Program-made: the position numbers and the translations under genes
The notes under the pieces: generated by a model
What the model was told of the DNA's origin: nothing
Databases searched by the model: none
Seen by the model: only the letters and a program-made list of their open reading frames with translations
Assembly (NCBI GenBank): GCA_019914995.1
Contig: CM034129.1
Span: 7,987,225-8,051,224, forward strand
DNA from: Acanthochlamys bracteata
Lineage: Eukaryota > Streptophyta > Magnoliopsida > Pandanales > Velloziaceae
Direction of reading: 5' to 3'
Length of the DNA stretch: 64,000 bases
In this document: positions 48,801 through 60,844 of the stretch, one piece after another
Position numbering within the stretch: position 1 is the stretch's first letter
Layout of the letters: each line of letters opens with the position of its first letter

Positions 48801-51038
48801 GGATAATAAATAATCATTAGAAGCAATATGATATATCTAATAAGTTTCTCCCAAGCTTTGATGCATGACACTTGTAAGTTTTTTGTTGCCTGTCTAGATT
48901 GTTAGTCAATGATAATATGCTAGTTACACCAACTAAATTGTGTCTGCTTGGCTATCTATATTTTTCTACTTTTACTTCATTCTATAGTAGTGGACTATTG
49001 TTCTTTGGTCTTGCTTAAACCATTTGAAGATGACAAAGCTTCTCCTCTCCTATCTATTAATTTTTTTCCTCATTCAGGTCAGTCACCACCCAATGATTGT
49101 AGCTTGTCACTGTGACGGTAGAGGTTGGAAATTCTGGGGCGATTCCAACCTTAAAGGAAAATTCTGGGGTCGATCTATTCAACTCGATCCCATTGGCATT
49201 TTAACCCTTCAGTTTGAAGATGGAGAGACCTTTCAATGGAGTAAAGTTACTACCTCTATTTACAATATTATCATAGGCAAAATCTACTGTGACCACTATG
49301 GCACTATGCGCATTAAAGGCAGTGGCCAGTACTCCTGCAAGCTCAAATTTAAGGAACAATCCATCATTGATCGCAATCCCCATCAGGTAGTTGGTATTAT
49401 CTGTTTTTACTCAATATGTACAGACCATACTTGATTTGTTTCTATGTGATGAGTATTGAATTATCTTTTCTCCAACATTGCATTCTTATCTTGGGTGTTA
49501 AATTAGTAGATTCATCATCACTCTTGTTGAATAGTAACTCCTGTTCATATGACAGTATTTATTGCTTGATTCTTTACTTTCGCATGTGCTGGTGAAGAAA
49601 CACTGTGAAAGTGAGAAAATAAGTTGTGCCTAATTACAATTCTAATGATGGATGTAGTTACTTAAAGTTGTACACATGATTCTTGAAACCAGCTTTATAT
49701 AGTGCATTAGTGACAAAATCTGCTATAGAATGGGAGGCCAAGATTCTACTGCAACTATATTCATCTTCAAATCATCTTTCTTTTCGGATCCTGCTCCATG
49801 ATCAAGCTTTCTTCTTCTTAGTGGCAGGCCCCTCTAGGGGCATGATACATTCCTTTCTGATGGAATTTTTTGTTTCCGTTTTGAAGAAAACAACTTTGTT
49901 AAAAGCAAAAATAAGATATTGAATAAATATATGTTGAGACACAGGAACTGGTTCATCTCTTATAATGATAACCATGCCTTCTACATGTTACAGGCAACAG
50001 CCAGCTGATGGACCCTAAAAGTTTATTTTGACTCATCCTTACTCCATCTCTTTTGACATGAGCAGTCTCCATTACTTTACGTCTTACTTGTTTGTTTTTA
50101 TGTTCTTGGCTTTCTGTTGAGGTTTTTTCTTCTATTAATCCGCAATAATAGTCATTGCTGCTAGTGCTCAATTTACTTAGAAATCATCTCTTTTATGATA
50201 GTTAGGTAAAATGTATTATCTATGTGAATATTAGCATTTCAATATGGCCCGAAATTCATCTAATTGTCATGTCATGTCTTTTGTCATGATGAAGCATCTT
50301 ATTGCTCGCGTGGTAGTAGGCAGATTAGCTCATCCACAACTTGATTTACAAAAGGAACCAACATAAATGCCCTTCACTCAAAATATTTGTTTGCAGGTGC
50401 ATGGGTTTGTGCAGGATAACAGAACAGGAAAGAAGGTAGCCATGTTACTAGGTAAATGGGATGAAGCAATGTATTATGTGCTTGGAGACCCAACTCTGAA
50501 GCCAAAAGGGTATGATCCCATGTCAGAAGCGGTTCTTTTGTGGGAGCAAGACAAGTCTCTTACTCAGACACGATACAACCTGACACCTTTTGCGATATCT
50601 TTGAACGAACTGACCCCTAGCTTATTGGATAAGTTACCTCCAACTGATTCTCGTCTTAGACCTGATCAGAGGCATCTGGAGAATGGCGAATATGAGCTGG
50701 CAAATGCAGAGAAGCTCAGGCTTGAACAACTGCAAAGACAGGTATTCAGTTGATGTCTTTTTGCTTGAATTCTCTAAATTAATATGCCTACAACGGAGTA
50801 ACTGTTTATCCTCTAGGATGACTAAACTTTAGATGGAAGCCCTCGTGTTCAGTAATTTGCTTGCTTTTTGGAACAGGCTAGGAAGCTGCAGGAGATAGGA
50901 TGGCAACCAAGATGGTTCAGAAAAGATAGGGATGATGATTGCTACAGATACGTAGGTGGCTATTGGGAAGCAAGGGAGGAAAGGAAATGGGATGGCATCC
51001 CTGATATATTTGGTCAACGTGAGATACAGATAGAGTAA
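42991..51038 (+). CDS. Oxysterol-binding protein-related protein, PH-domain ORP1-like
   Basis: ORPs carry sterols or phosphoinositides between membranes at contact sites. Exons: 42991-43503, 45027-45383, 46613-46688, 47905-48380, 48616-48771, 49078-49386, 50397-50741, 50877-51038. All junctions are GT-AG and in phase, giving 797 codons. Domains: a PH domain at about 84-218 ([38 protein letters not shown]) split by intron 1; a predicted coiled coil at about 240-310; an acidic linker with TYFDTRD at 348-354; then the ORD lipid-binding domain from about 395 to the end, with [16 protein letters not shown] (501-516), EKVSHHP (525-531; family signature EQVSHHPP), [17 protein letters not shown], and [18 protein letters not shown]. 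Length and domain order match the Arabidopsis ORP1 class. No transmembrane segment was seen. The ligand is unknown. Confidence 0.95.
44708..44940. mobile_element. Small 'TTTGG' foldback MITE in ORP intron 1
   Basis: GGGACGTTTGGGTGCTT and AAGTGCACTACCAAACACCCCC form the inverted ends. The core has 'TTTGACTTTTTGACC', 'TTTACGACATA' and 'ACTGTAGAAAGTTTTTGG', as in the ARP3 intron members. Confidence 0.75.
45802..45850. repeat. Compound (TC)n(AC)n(GC)n microsatellite in ORP intron 2
   Basis: A TC run, then an AC run, then an alternating GC-rich tail (ACGCGCGCAC). It is well away from the splice sites. Confidence 0.85.
47182..47309. repeat. Two-copy tandem repeat, period 64 bp, in ORP intron 3
   Basis: TATGTATTTGAAGTCAGTTT occurs at 47182 and at 47246, followed in both copies by 'ATCTTAATACTGTCTTGTGG'. 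Only a few differences separate the copies. Confidence 0.9.
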
Positions 51039-53439
51039 GGCCTTGATTCTCTGTGCATTACCTGTTTTCCTCGAAGTGCCTCTTGTCCTTCTAGGAGCTT
51101 TGTTCTTTGTATCAAGATCTTCGTAAAGTTACAGTAGGAGTGCATCATTCACCAGTCTTAGCCTGCACACTGATTTACGTCTTCCATCTCATAACAGAAT
51201 TATCAATTTTTCAGAAAGATGCATGCATATAAGATGAGCTTCTTTTGGCAGATGCTGAATGTAATGTATCGTTGTTTCTGTTACTTGAGTTCAAGGCAAT
51301 ATTTCAAGGACTGTGAATAATAATCCAAAATTAACGATTATTGTTCATCAAATTGAATAAGCTAGGAAGAGGTCTTAAACTAAGCCTTTTCCTGGTTCTA
51401 AGTAGGTACCTCACCGTTGCAGCCATAAGATTGTAACCCAGGATCATATTCTTCTATGAAGAACCCTTTTTATTTTGGCTTAAAAATTTCCAACAAATCC
51501 TGCAACTTATGGTCACGCTAGTTGTTGTGCTTTACTGTTCTTTACGCCTAGCATTTGATATGCAATATGGGAGCGGAAAGAAAGAACTTGGAACGTAACA
51601 GAAGGTCAGCATAAAGTGTTAGGAATGGAAAGAAAAACAGAAGTTTCTTTTTTTTTTTTTTGTTGTGCTGATGAATTATCTGCAGTAAAAATTCAGAGCA
51701 CTTTCTATTAATCACTGTTTTACTCCTGTGTTACGTCCTGGTTTACATAATTCAGAGCTCTGTTCTTTTCCTTTTAGAATCGTTGAAACATGAAATGCTC
51801 GCTCATGACATCAATTTTTTCCAACTTACAACTGAAGTTGGCTAATATTAGTTGATAAATACATAACACCTTTGTTTGAATCATTGATCGATGCCAATTT
51901 ATTTCAACTAAAATGAGTTTATAAAAAATAAGTTAGAATCTAAAAATGAATTTAATAAAAATTAATTTTTTATATTTAATTTGTATTAAAAGTAAATTTA
52001 AAAATAAATTTTTATTTTTAAAATTTTAATTTTGAAAATAAATTTTTGACGAAAAAAATTTAGTTTAAATTTTGTATTTATTATAGCTTAAAAGTAAGTT
52101 GAAATTGAAAATAAGCTTTACAAAATAAATTTAAAATGTAGATAAGCGAAATTTTAATATTATTTCTTAACTACTAGTAATTCATTACCGATGCTAAACC
52201 TAATAAATAGGTCTAAGCCTAACTCCACTGGGCCAGACACAGGTTAGTTGCTCGAGTCTAATCACCTATGATTTATTTCTTAGAAGTACTAAGGATATGT
52301 TAAAGGAAAATATCTCTGCTCTGTCGCTACCTGCATTAATAATTAAATAGTGAAGAATATGAACAACTTTGTTCTTTTCAAAGTTTTTAAATTTAAACTA
52401 TCTTGCTTGTTGTTCTAATAGCGGAGCTCACATGAACTGCATATTTCTAATCAATTCTCCGCATACAGTGAAAGTAACAGATGATAAGGATAGAATACAT
52501 ACTAAAAACACGGACTGAATGCGTAGGGGACGCTCGTTGCAATTGAAATACTTATTATTTTAAATAAATATTTATATAATATTTTAAAAAAAGTTTCAAA
52601 ATTATAAAAAAATATACGATATAAAAGTTTTTTAATATATATTTTTACTTTAAAAATATTAAATTTATTTTTAAAAGAATTAATTTATAAGTTGAATTTT
52701 AAACGTTTCTTTAATTTCATAGCCGATAACGGAAAGCGTTCTAATTTAAAAAGAGTCCAACGATTGAACCATCATCCTTGTGGGCGTGGTATAACATTTG
52801 GATAACATAAGTTACAGAGATAACGCTCAATCTAAAATACTGAAGACTATTTAAATTAAAAATTTTAGCTCATAAGTAGAAGTATAAGAACCCCTTAGAT
52901 CCTTTGAATCTCGTCTCTGCCTTGTTCAGAATAAAGCAGCTCATCCTTGACCTTAGCTCAATATTATTGAAGCAGCCAAATCTTAAAGTGGAATTGCATA
53001 TTTTGGGATCATCAAACGCGAGTTCTTTTATGTACCATGAATAATTATTGACGGCCTAATCAGAAATTAGAAAATGAATGCCTAGAATTGTTTGCGTTGT
53101 ACATGAAACGATTGCCCAAATTGCAACCTTGAGCCATTTGAAAGAAATGGGATCATATAAAACAAATGATTAGGCTATTATTTATAGGCATATATAATTA
53201 AGGTTAGGCTTATATATAATGAGCAAATGAATGGCTTGTGATAAAGATAGATGTGCGAGAGAAAGAATTTTGCCGACTTATTATAACGTAGTAATTGAAT
53301 AATTTGTAGCACATTAATTTGAAAGCTATTATGCATGCAAAGTACTCTGCCGCTTCTTTTGCGAACGCAGGAGCAAGAAGCTATACGATTTTTCATTATT
53401 TTTACCGATAGTAGGGTCCAGAAATTTATATTATTTTAT
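51039..53439. other. Intergenic between ORP and the peptide gene
   Basis: The first few hundred bases should hold the ORP 3' untranslated region. 51890-52160 and 52550-52710 are AT-rich with 'AAAATAAATTT' text like degraded foldback elements. The minus-strand frame at 53178-53396 has no recognisable product. No gene is seen. Confidence 0.45.
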
Positions 53440-53449
53440 TATATATAGG
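53440..53449 (+). promoter_or_regulatory. Likely TATA box of the RGF/GLV gene
   Basis: TATATATAGG lies about 210 bp before the ATG. Transcription start about 30 bp downstream would give a leader of roughly 190 nt, which contains a CT-rich stretch at 53548-53568. Position and sequence fit a plant TATA box; start-site data are lacking. Confidence 0.45.
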
Positions 53450-53660
53450 CTATGTAGGCCTCTTCATAGGGACAGAATAGAAGTGTGAAGGTTTAATCCC
53501 TTGGAACTTTCATCGAACACTTACCCTGCTGCATGCAGATATTAAAACTCTCTCTATCTCTCTCTCTTTCTTAAAAAGAATGTGCTAAGTTGGAAGGTTC
53601 AGTTCAAAGATTTTCTTCCGCTTGTTTGCCTTTAGTTTTTCATCAAAAGAAAAGAAAGAT

Positions 53661-54035
53661 ATGGGGAACGTTAGGCTTCATGCTGGCGTACTTGTTCTAC
53701 TACTTGTAAGCCTTTGTTTGCTTCAGCAAACAAAACCAGCAGGTAACTAAAGAAAGAGTCTTTAAATTTACTTGGTTTTGGAAACGGTTTTTAATATCTT
53801 TCTGGCTCTCATCAATTTGAAGTATTTCGAAGAAATAAAAGCATGACGGGTGTTTTTGGTTTTCTTTTGTCATCCAGAAAGTGTTAGAGGTCTGCAGCAT
53901 GATCATATGCAAATAAGAGTACTGTCGCAAGATAATGTGATGCTTATGAAGAAGGCGAAACAGTTATGGTCGACTGAGGACTACACACCGCCGGCAAGGC
54001 ATAGGCGGCCTATACATAATAGTTTCGACCCATGA
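53661..54035 (+). CDS. Root meristem growth factor / GOLVEN / CLEL peptide precursor
   Basis: Encodes a 79-residue secreted precursor in two exons, 53661-53742 and 53878-54035 (GT-AG, phase 1, 135 bp intron). Residues 1-27 form a hydrophobic signal peptide; a variable, basic middle follows; the conserved peptide DYTPPARHRRPIHN is at 62-75, followed by SFDP and a stop. RGF/GLV peptides are cut from such precursors, sulfated on the Tyr of the DY pair and hydroxylated on a Pro near the end, and act through RGFR/RGI receptor kinases to control root meristem size and tropisms. The DY...P.HN frame fits the family, but this peptide is one residue longer than the usual 13. An AATAAA is at 54313-54318. 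The exact Arabidopsis counterpart cannot be told. Confidence 0.85.
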
Positions 54036-57000
54036 AGTCATGCAACCTGGTAGAGAAAGGGTCATTTAATTAACTGCTGCTGTTCTGTTGATCTTCATAC
54101 AGCTGGGTGGTAAAAAACAGCACGTCATCATCGCTAGAAAGATGGACTGTACATTTTGGAGTTAATTAATTTGTATGTAGGTATTATGAATGTAGGAGTT
54201 TGGAGTAGTGTAGCTACTCAATTTTGATTATGGCGTATTGTGTTCAATTCTTAATTTGCTTCCCATAAACTGTGCCGCCAGTGAAGAAAATGTTTCTAAG
54301 CCTGATATATGTAATAAATTTATGCTTCTTATTAATTATTAGTCGTTTTCTCTACTTCTTCTTCACCAGTATCGCTTCCACTTAACTGGTTTAGCATATT
54401 TATCATGGCATTTAATTTCACAAGTTACATTTGAACCCCGAAAGAATAATTTCAAACAGGCATATATATATATACATGTCCATGACGCAAAGCTAGCGTA
54501 TGAAACATGTACAGAAGCCCTGAAGCTCTTAGCGTGCTTATTTAGAATGTATGATCTTGTCATTTCATGCCATGACCGATGTTTATTCTGGAGAAAGAAC
54601 TAAAAGTCGATCAGTGCCACCTCCTCATACCCTAGCTGGTAGCAGGTATCTCATGCAACCGGAATTAATACAGCGTGGTTTGATACAAACCGGTTGCATA
54701 TTATCCTCGCTCTTCTATATATCTACTTTATATGTCATTCATTTCTCTGTAGATAGTGCTCTGCTTGCTCTATATGCGCAATATCAAGAGAGGTCTTGGT
54801 GGTGTAATGGAATGTAAAGTTAAAAGCTGTGTAATGCCTGTTCTTCAGATAAACAAGTGTAAATATTAAAAATTCGAAAGCCATATATGCCAACTTATTG
54901 AATCTCAGTTCTACGTTTATTAGGAAGGAACCAGCTGTTAGCATACATGAACAACTTGCTTTGCTTAAAACCATGTGAACACGCTGAAACATCAAAAGAA
55001 TTCTTTATATACATACGCGAAAAAAGTATGTGGAGTGGGAGTTTTCTTTGATGGGAAGTGGAATGAAGCGTAGGGAACATCTTCGGGTTCCCAAAACCGA
55101 AAAGAAAGAATCTCATTAGCTAGGGGTTACGATGAAGGCGAAAGAGCAAATGCATCGGTCCGTACAGGGGACAAAACGAACAACGAAACACACATATCCT
55201 AACCTCTAGTGTTTTGAAGACATGAAGACGAGAATAACATGGCTCTTAGAGACTTTTCTAGATCTCATTTTTTTGTATTTCCGAACTTCCAAGGTGCCAG
55301 AACTCCGATTACGTGTCTTGATCTAAACAAAAAAGAGAATGCTGACAAAAAGAAACGGGAGGCGCGCATGCATGTGAAGCGCGCTCCCTTAAAAGAAGCG
55401 AAGTGATTACTATCGATGATCATTAACAAGCTGCTAAGACACTTTTAGTTGCTTTGCTATCAACTATCAAGCTGGACATGAGGCATATATAGTACGATTA
55501 TCTAGGTGATGGAAAAAATCCAGACTGTTAAATTCAGGCTTTCAGCTAAACTCTTTACAGCTAAAGCGATAAATTCGGAAGCATTAATTTCTGATCAATA
55601 CCTTCTTTCAGTGTTTGAAAATGCATGTAAAAATACTGAAAATGTAAACAAGAATATATATAACTAAAACATATTTCTCATATGTATTTTGAAATAAGGT
55701 ATAGCATGAGCTAGAACTGGTTGACGAGTCTAGATCACCTCTATTAGCATGGCGTTTGATATTTCTTTTTAGAAAAATATCTTTTTAATTTTTTAATTCT
55801 ATATAATATTTATTTATTTAAAATTTAATATATATATTTTATATTAATATAAAAAGTTGTTATTTATTTTATTTTTTAAATAAAAAATAAATTTAATTTT
55901 TAAAATAAAATAAAAATACTTTTTATTTGAAATAAATATTTTTTATAAATACTTTAAAACAGATTACTAATGAATCATGAAGTACTACTTTCTAAATACC
56001 TCAGCGCATATATAGGTTCAATAGATCGATGTAGTTATCTTTAAGATTATTAATACTTGCGCTAGGGTTCATGCACGCTTAATTACAGATGGTCTCAGCT
56101 CAAAAATGCTCGGGAAATTAGAATGTCATGAACATGTCATACTTAAGGTGTGTTTACCTTGCGGTTAAATTTGAAATTTGAAAAATGAATTAAAAAATTA
56201 AGCTAAAATAAATTTTTATATTAATTTTTTTAAAAATTTATAAAAAATTTTATAATTTTAAAAAAATTTAAAAAAAATAAAATTTATGGTGTAAAAAAAC
56301 ATAACCATTAAAAGTTAAAAATCTCTCTATATATAGTCTCCGGTGCCGTACTGTTGTAAGCTGATAACTCGTACTTTCCCCATCAATATGGGCCATAGCC
56401 CAGCAAGGCTTGTTGCCATGTCCTCAAGTAAAGATTGAGCCAATTGAAAGTCCAAAACAGTATTTAAAATATTGTTTTTTATTAAAGCAATTGTATATTT
56501 ACTAATAAAATTTTATATAATTTTTAATTTTTTTAAAAGTATATAAAATATATATTGTAGCATAGTTGTAAAATCAATCCAACTATCAAAAAGTTTGTGA
56601 ATTTTTTGGTCCCGAGTTAACCCGACAGAACAATGACTTGACATGCCGAATTAATCTAGTATCGGTCTATCTGTCAATGCTAGTAGCTCTGCAGCTAGTA
56701 TAAAAATACAATAGGTCAATACCTAACACTCGCAATTACAATCATTTATAAAATACCAATTCACTTAAAACTCCAAACAAAACTTTAAAATACGTCAATA
56801 AATCAATAATATCAGCAACATTTATAGGGAATCTTTTAAGTTTCAATAAGACTCATCAATTTAAGAGTGTTACAGTAACATCAACAAATTCAAAGCAGTA
56901 CTGTAGTAAGTGCATTAGGCCAACACCTAATCTTGGTGACCGGTTTGCCAAAGTGCCAATAGACTTTCTTTCACCGCACATAATCTTCTCCAACGCACTT

Positions 57001-58705
57001 AGCTGCCAAGGGACAATAAAAAAGACCTGACAAGACAAAAAAGTACTGTGAAGTATGAACAAAATTCATCATGTATGAAATAGAAAATGAGCTGATATAA
57101 CCAAAGACTATTTTATATAGCTTGCGTACATAAAAATTTTGCAGGGTTTTCGTTTGCTAGTAGAGGGTGACCATAAGTAAATGTCCACAACTCTTAAATT
57201 GGTTCAGCAAGACAAGTTGGAAAAGGTTGTGGATATGAAGGCATCATTTATAAAAATAATAGATCAAAAGATATTGTATTTGTTTATGATGTTCTTACTC
57301 TCTAGCATATATATGCGTACATGGTTTGTTCTTGAAGTACTACTGCCTACTGCCACTTTTAATCAAATTCTTCTTGCCTAACAGAAGAGATAAAAAAAGC
57401 ATGTTAAGGAAGTCTACTTGTTAATGAAAGCTAGAGAGTCTGTCACTGATAAGTTAAGAATGTCTTACTTTTTAAAAATTCTAGAATAAATCTTATTTTA
57501 TTTTAAATGCTTCTGCGTCCCTAAAATTAAATTGCGCTGGCGGAAGTAACTACCTCAACTAGCGGTATATACTTTGAAAAAGTCCAGTACTGTTTGGACT
57601 ATAACATTCTTTCCGTAGTTGAAGATCGACGACATATATTAGAGTCCTCGAATGGAAGGATTGGTAAATAGTAATACGTTAACGCCCAAGATGCCTCCCG
57701 ATATAAATCCGAGGATCTTCAACTTCTGAGAGTTTAACGGAGTTAACCTTAAGATTTTCTACAACCTTTAGATTCCCACGCTTTATTCCTCCTTGCTGCT
57801 TCTTTCTGCCTTTGCTCTATTATCTAATACATTCTATATAAAGCAAACTCTTGAAACTTCTTAATGTTCCATATAGGACAATGCTAGTAAATGAATTAAT
57901 TTATTAGTTCATTCTTTCAATCTTAATTTAGATATAGCAACACAAAATAAGTTCTTAAGTGGTTGGGGCTTGGATCCTTTTAAATAAATGATATGGTCTG
58001 AAGGCTTCCGTGCGATTTCTGTTTCAGGCCCAACTAGTTGAATTTCTTCAGTATCATCATCGAAAAGTTATATCTCCTCTGTTACATGAACTAATAACAT
58101 TGGTGCAATGATGGAACATTAGGTAATGGCAATGACTGGTTTCCATAAACAATAATGCTTCTAATTGAATAGCAATTTGCTTCAAGGATACAGCTCAGCA
58201 TCTGCATATACAAATGTGTTTATAAAAACTTTGAAATTGAACACGACAAAAGTTGTAGGACAAATATATATATAGCAAGCTCTACATTTTGCAACATTTC
58301 CAAAGAAAAATCTCATTCTGTAGACGCAGTTATACTGATGGATACAAAACGATTATTATGTTAAACATTTCCCAATCCACAGATTTTAACAAGAAGAAGA
58401 AGAAGAAGACAATCTTAATTACTAAGCCCAACATTTAATGCAATCAATCACCATGAACTTGCTATACATAAGAAGAAAACAAGAAAATCTAACGGTGCTA
58501 ACTTCCTATTGACTAACGGAGCGTTTGGCTAAACTTAGAAGTTTTAACTTTTATGATAAAAGCTATTTTTTTGACTTTTAAAAAAAAAAGTAGCTGAAAT
58601 TTTTTTTTCAAAAAAAGAGGTATGTGTTTGGATAAATTTTATTTTTTTTAAAAAAAATTGAATAAAGTGTTTGGCAAAAACTAAAATATCCTTTATAATA
58701 ATAAT

Positions 58706-58711
<6 letters not shown>
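54036..58711. other. Intergenic; no gene recognised
   Basis: After the RGF/GLV 3' region the DNA is AT-rich. 55780-55980 and 56160-56300 look like degraded foldback elements. 56570-56700 has 'GGTCCCGAGTTAACCCGAC' text like an hAT subterminal region. A minus-strand frame at 56856-57062 and plus frames nearby have no recognised product. 58520-58690 begins with GGAGCGTTTGGCTAAAC and looks like one end of a 'TTTGG' element running into the TA repeat. Confidence 0.4.
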
Positions 58712-58747
<36 letters not shown>

Positions 58748-58765
58748 ATATATATGTATATATAT

Positions 58766-58838
<73 letters not shown>

Positions 58839-58895
58839 TATATGTACATATATATACATATACATCTATGTACATAGATATATACATACATAAAC

Positions 58896-58926
<31 letters not shown>

Positions 58927-58944
58927 TACATATATATACATATA
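58712..58944. repeat. Long compound (TA)n microsatellite
   Basis: About 230 bp of TA repeat broken by GTATA, GATATA and CATA variants. All the open frames across it are runs of Ile/Tyr caused by composition. It directly abuts the left end of the Mutator-like element. Confidence 0.95.
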
Positions 58945-60452
58945 GGGGAAGGATGCATACACTCCTCCAACTGTAGACACTCCTACACTCCCATCTCTAA
59001 TCGAACGGCTAAGATTTCATCCCGCTTGATGAGCGGTGGTGATCAGCGCAAGCGATTGCGCGTTTCACCTGATCACACTCCCCCGCTCAGCTCACTCGTT
59101 CTCATTTCTCTCATCGAAATATCTCTCCCGAGCTCAGAAATCTCTCTCCCGAGCTGCTCTCGTCCCCGCCTCGAAATCTCTCTCCCTATCTCCGAGCAAA
59201 TTTCTTTGTCCCTGCATACGAAGAAATCGATCCCGGCCTCGACGACGACGCCGACATTTGATCTCCCCCCTCTTCAATTTCTTTCATGAATTTGCTTAAA
59301 CTTCCCTCAAATTCTTGATCTGTTTTCAGATTTTCGTTTAATCTCTTCTTTCTTGAATATTTGTGATGATTTATTTTTGTTGGTTCGGTTGATTTCGCTG
59401 AAATTGTTTTCGATTGATTTTGTTGAAATTGGGATTTAAGTTTTTAGTGATGACAGTAATTACATTGTTTAGGATTTCTATCTTGCGAAGATTGAATTGT
59501 TTTTTTTTTAGCTTAGTTCTTCCGGTCCTCAAAAATTTCTGGTCCTCTATAGAGATTTCTGTTATGCATTCTGCTGTGCTTTTTGCTTTAAAGTTGGGTG
59601 GCTCAGCTAGGGACAAAGAGGCAGCTGTGAAAGGAAGGGATAACTGCTTCACGAGGGCCTTCAAGAACTCTAACAACATTTTTTGTTTCATCAAATCTTC
59701 GCAGGATTAAGATTTGTGATGATGATGTTGTTAGAGTTCTAGAAGGCCGTCGTCTGGTAGTTACAGTTTTTGTTGGTTGATTCTCTAAATTTTTCGTCTA
59801 TGTAGCTTAGATTATTTTTGCTATTTGTCTCTCAATTCTATCTTGCGGAACTCTAATGCAAGTGAAATAAGAAGAAAAAAAAATGCTTGGGTAGTATTTC
59901 TTTGTGACTGGTAGCCGAAAGAAAATGTTCTTAATTCGGTTATTTTTTTTATTATATTGTATTAATTGATTTGTTCTGTTTTGGTTTTAATTATGTAGTA
60001 ACGAAATTGGAACACCACTGGTAATGGAAAGATTTGTTGATGGAATGTGCTTGATGAGTGCTGGATGCTAAAGAATATTGTTCTGTTTTGCAAATCTGCG
60101 GCAAAGATTATTTCAGATATGGATAGACCCAAAGAGAGTTATCTGGATGTTCATTACTGCAAAAATGCAATGTTATTTGGATGTTGTTTGAAGAATACAG
60201 TGTTGTGGTTGGCTAGACAGAACCAGCAATTTGGTCTTGTCTGGCTGTGTACAATGACGAGTTGTGATTGTGTTAAAATATGGAAATCTTTATGTAAATT
60301 GTGGAATGATATTTTGAGTGTTGTGTAATCTGAAAATGTACTCGTTAAACTTTGTATGAAATGTTATCAGTTTTTTTATTGGATCAATCCAGCTTTTTCT
60401 CAATGAAAAGTTATTTGACCAATGCTATCATTTATTCTCAATGGTTGATGAA
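58945..60452 (+). repeat. Left terminal inverted repeat of the Mutator-like element
   Basis: The outer 350 bp are pyrimidine-rich with repeated 'AAATCTCTCTCCC' and 'CACTCC' motifs and give artefact open frames. The inner 350 bp (60100-60452) pairs with the right arm by eye. The 93-codon frame at 60047-60328 lies in the paired part and is unlikely to be a gene. Confidence 0.65.
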
Positions 60453-60844
60453 TGATTAATTAAAATGTTATCATTTCTCAATCTAGAACTGCTTCGAAAA
60501 TGTTATCAAGTTTTACTTATATCTGTGTAATCAAAATTTATAAAAAATGGTTTATCTTTTAAATGTTAGGTAATCTAATTAAATGTAATAATTTTATTTA
60601 GATACTTTTGCTGTGACGTGCTCCATACTCCCTCTCTCGGTAACTTCCATGCTTCCCGCCCATACACCATTCTCCCCGCCATTTCCTTTCTTTCTTCTTT
60701 CTTTCTATCTGTCTGATAAGCAGTTGCACAACCAAACTCTTTACTATAATTCTCTCTTTATCGACACATAGCAAAGGAATTTTATTTCATTACAACAAAG
60801 CAAATTCTCTGTTTTCAGAATTAACAAAGCTCTTTGTTCTTTCC

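Noticed and set aside
56856..57062. A 68-codon minus-strand frame beginning after an AG dinucleotide, looking like an exon
   Set aside because: No family recognised, no partner exons found and flanked by transposon-like DNA.
58544..58980. Five overlapping open frames rich in Ile and Tyr
   Set aside because: They are translations of the TA microsatellite in every frame; composition alone explains them.
59026..59299. Two plus-strand frames of 87 codons in the left arm of the Mutator-like element
   Set aside because: Low-complexity Ser/Leu/Pro sequence from a pyrimidine-rich terminal repeat; no domain.
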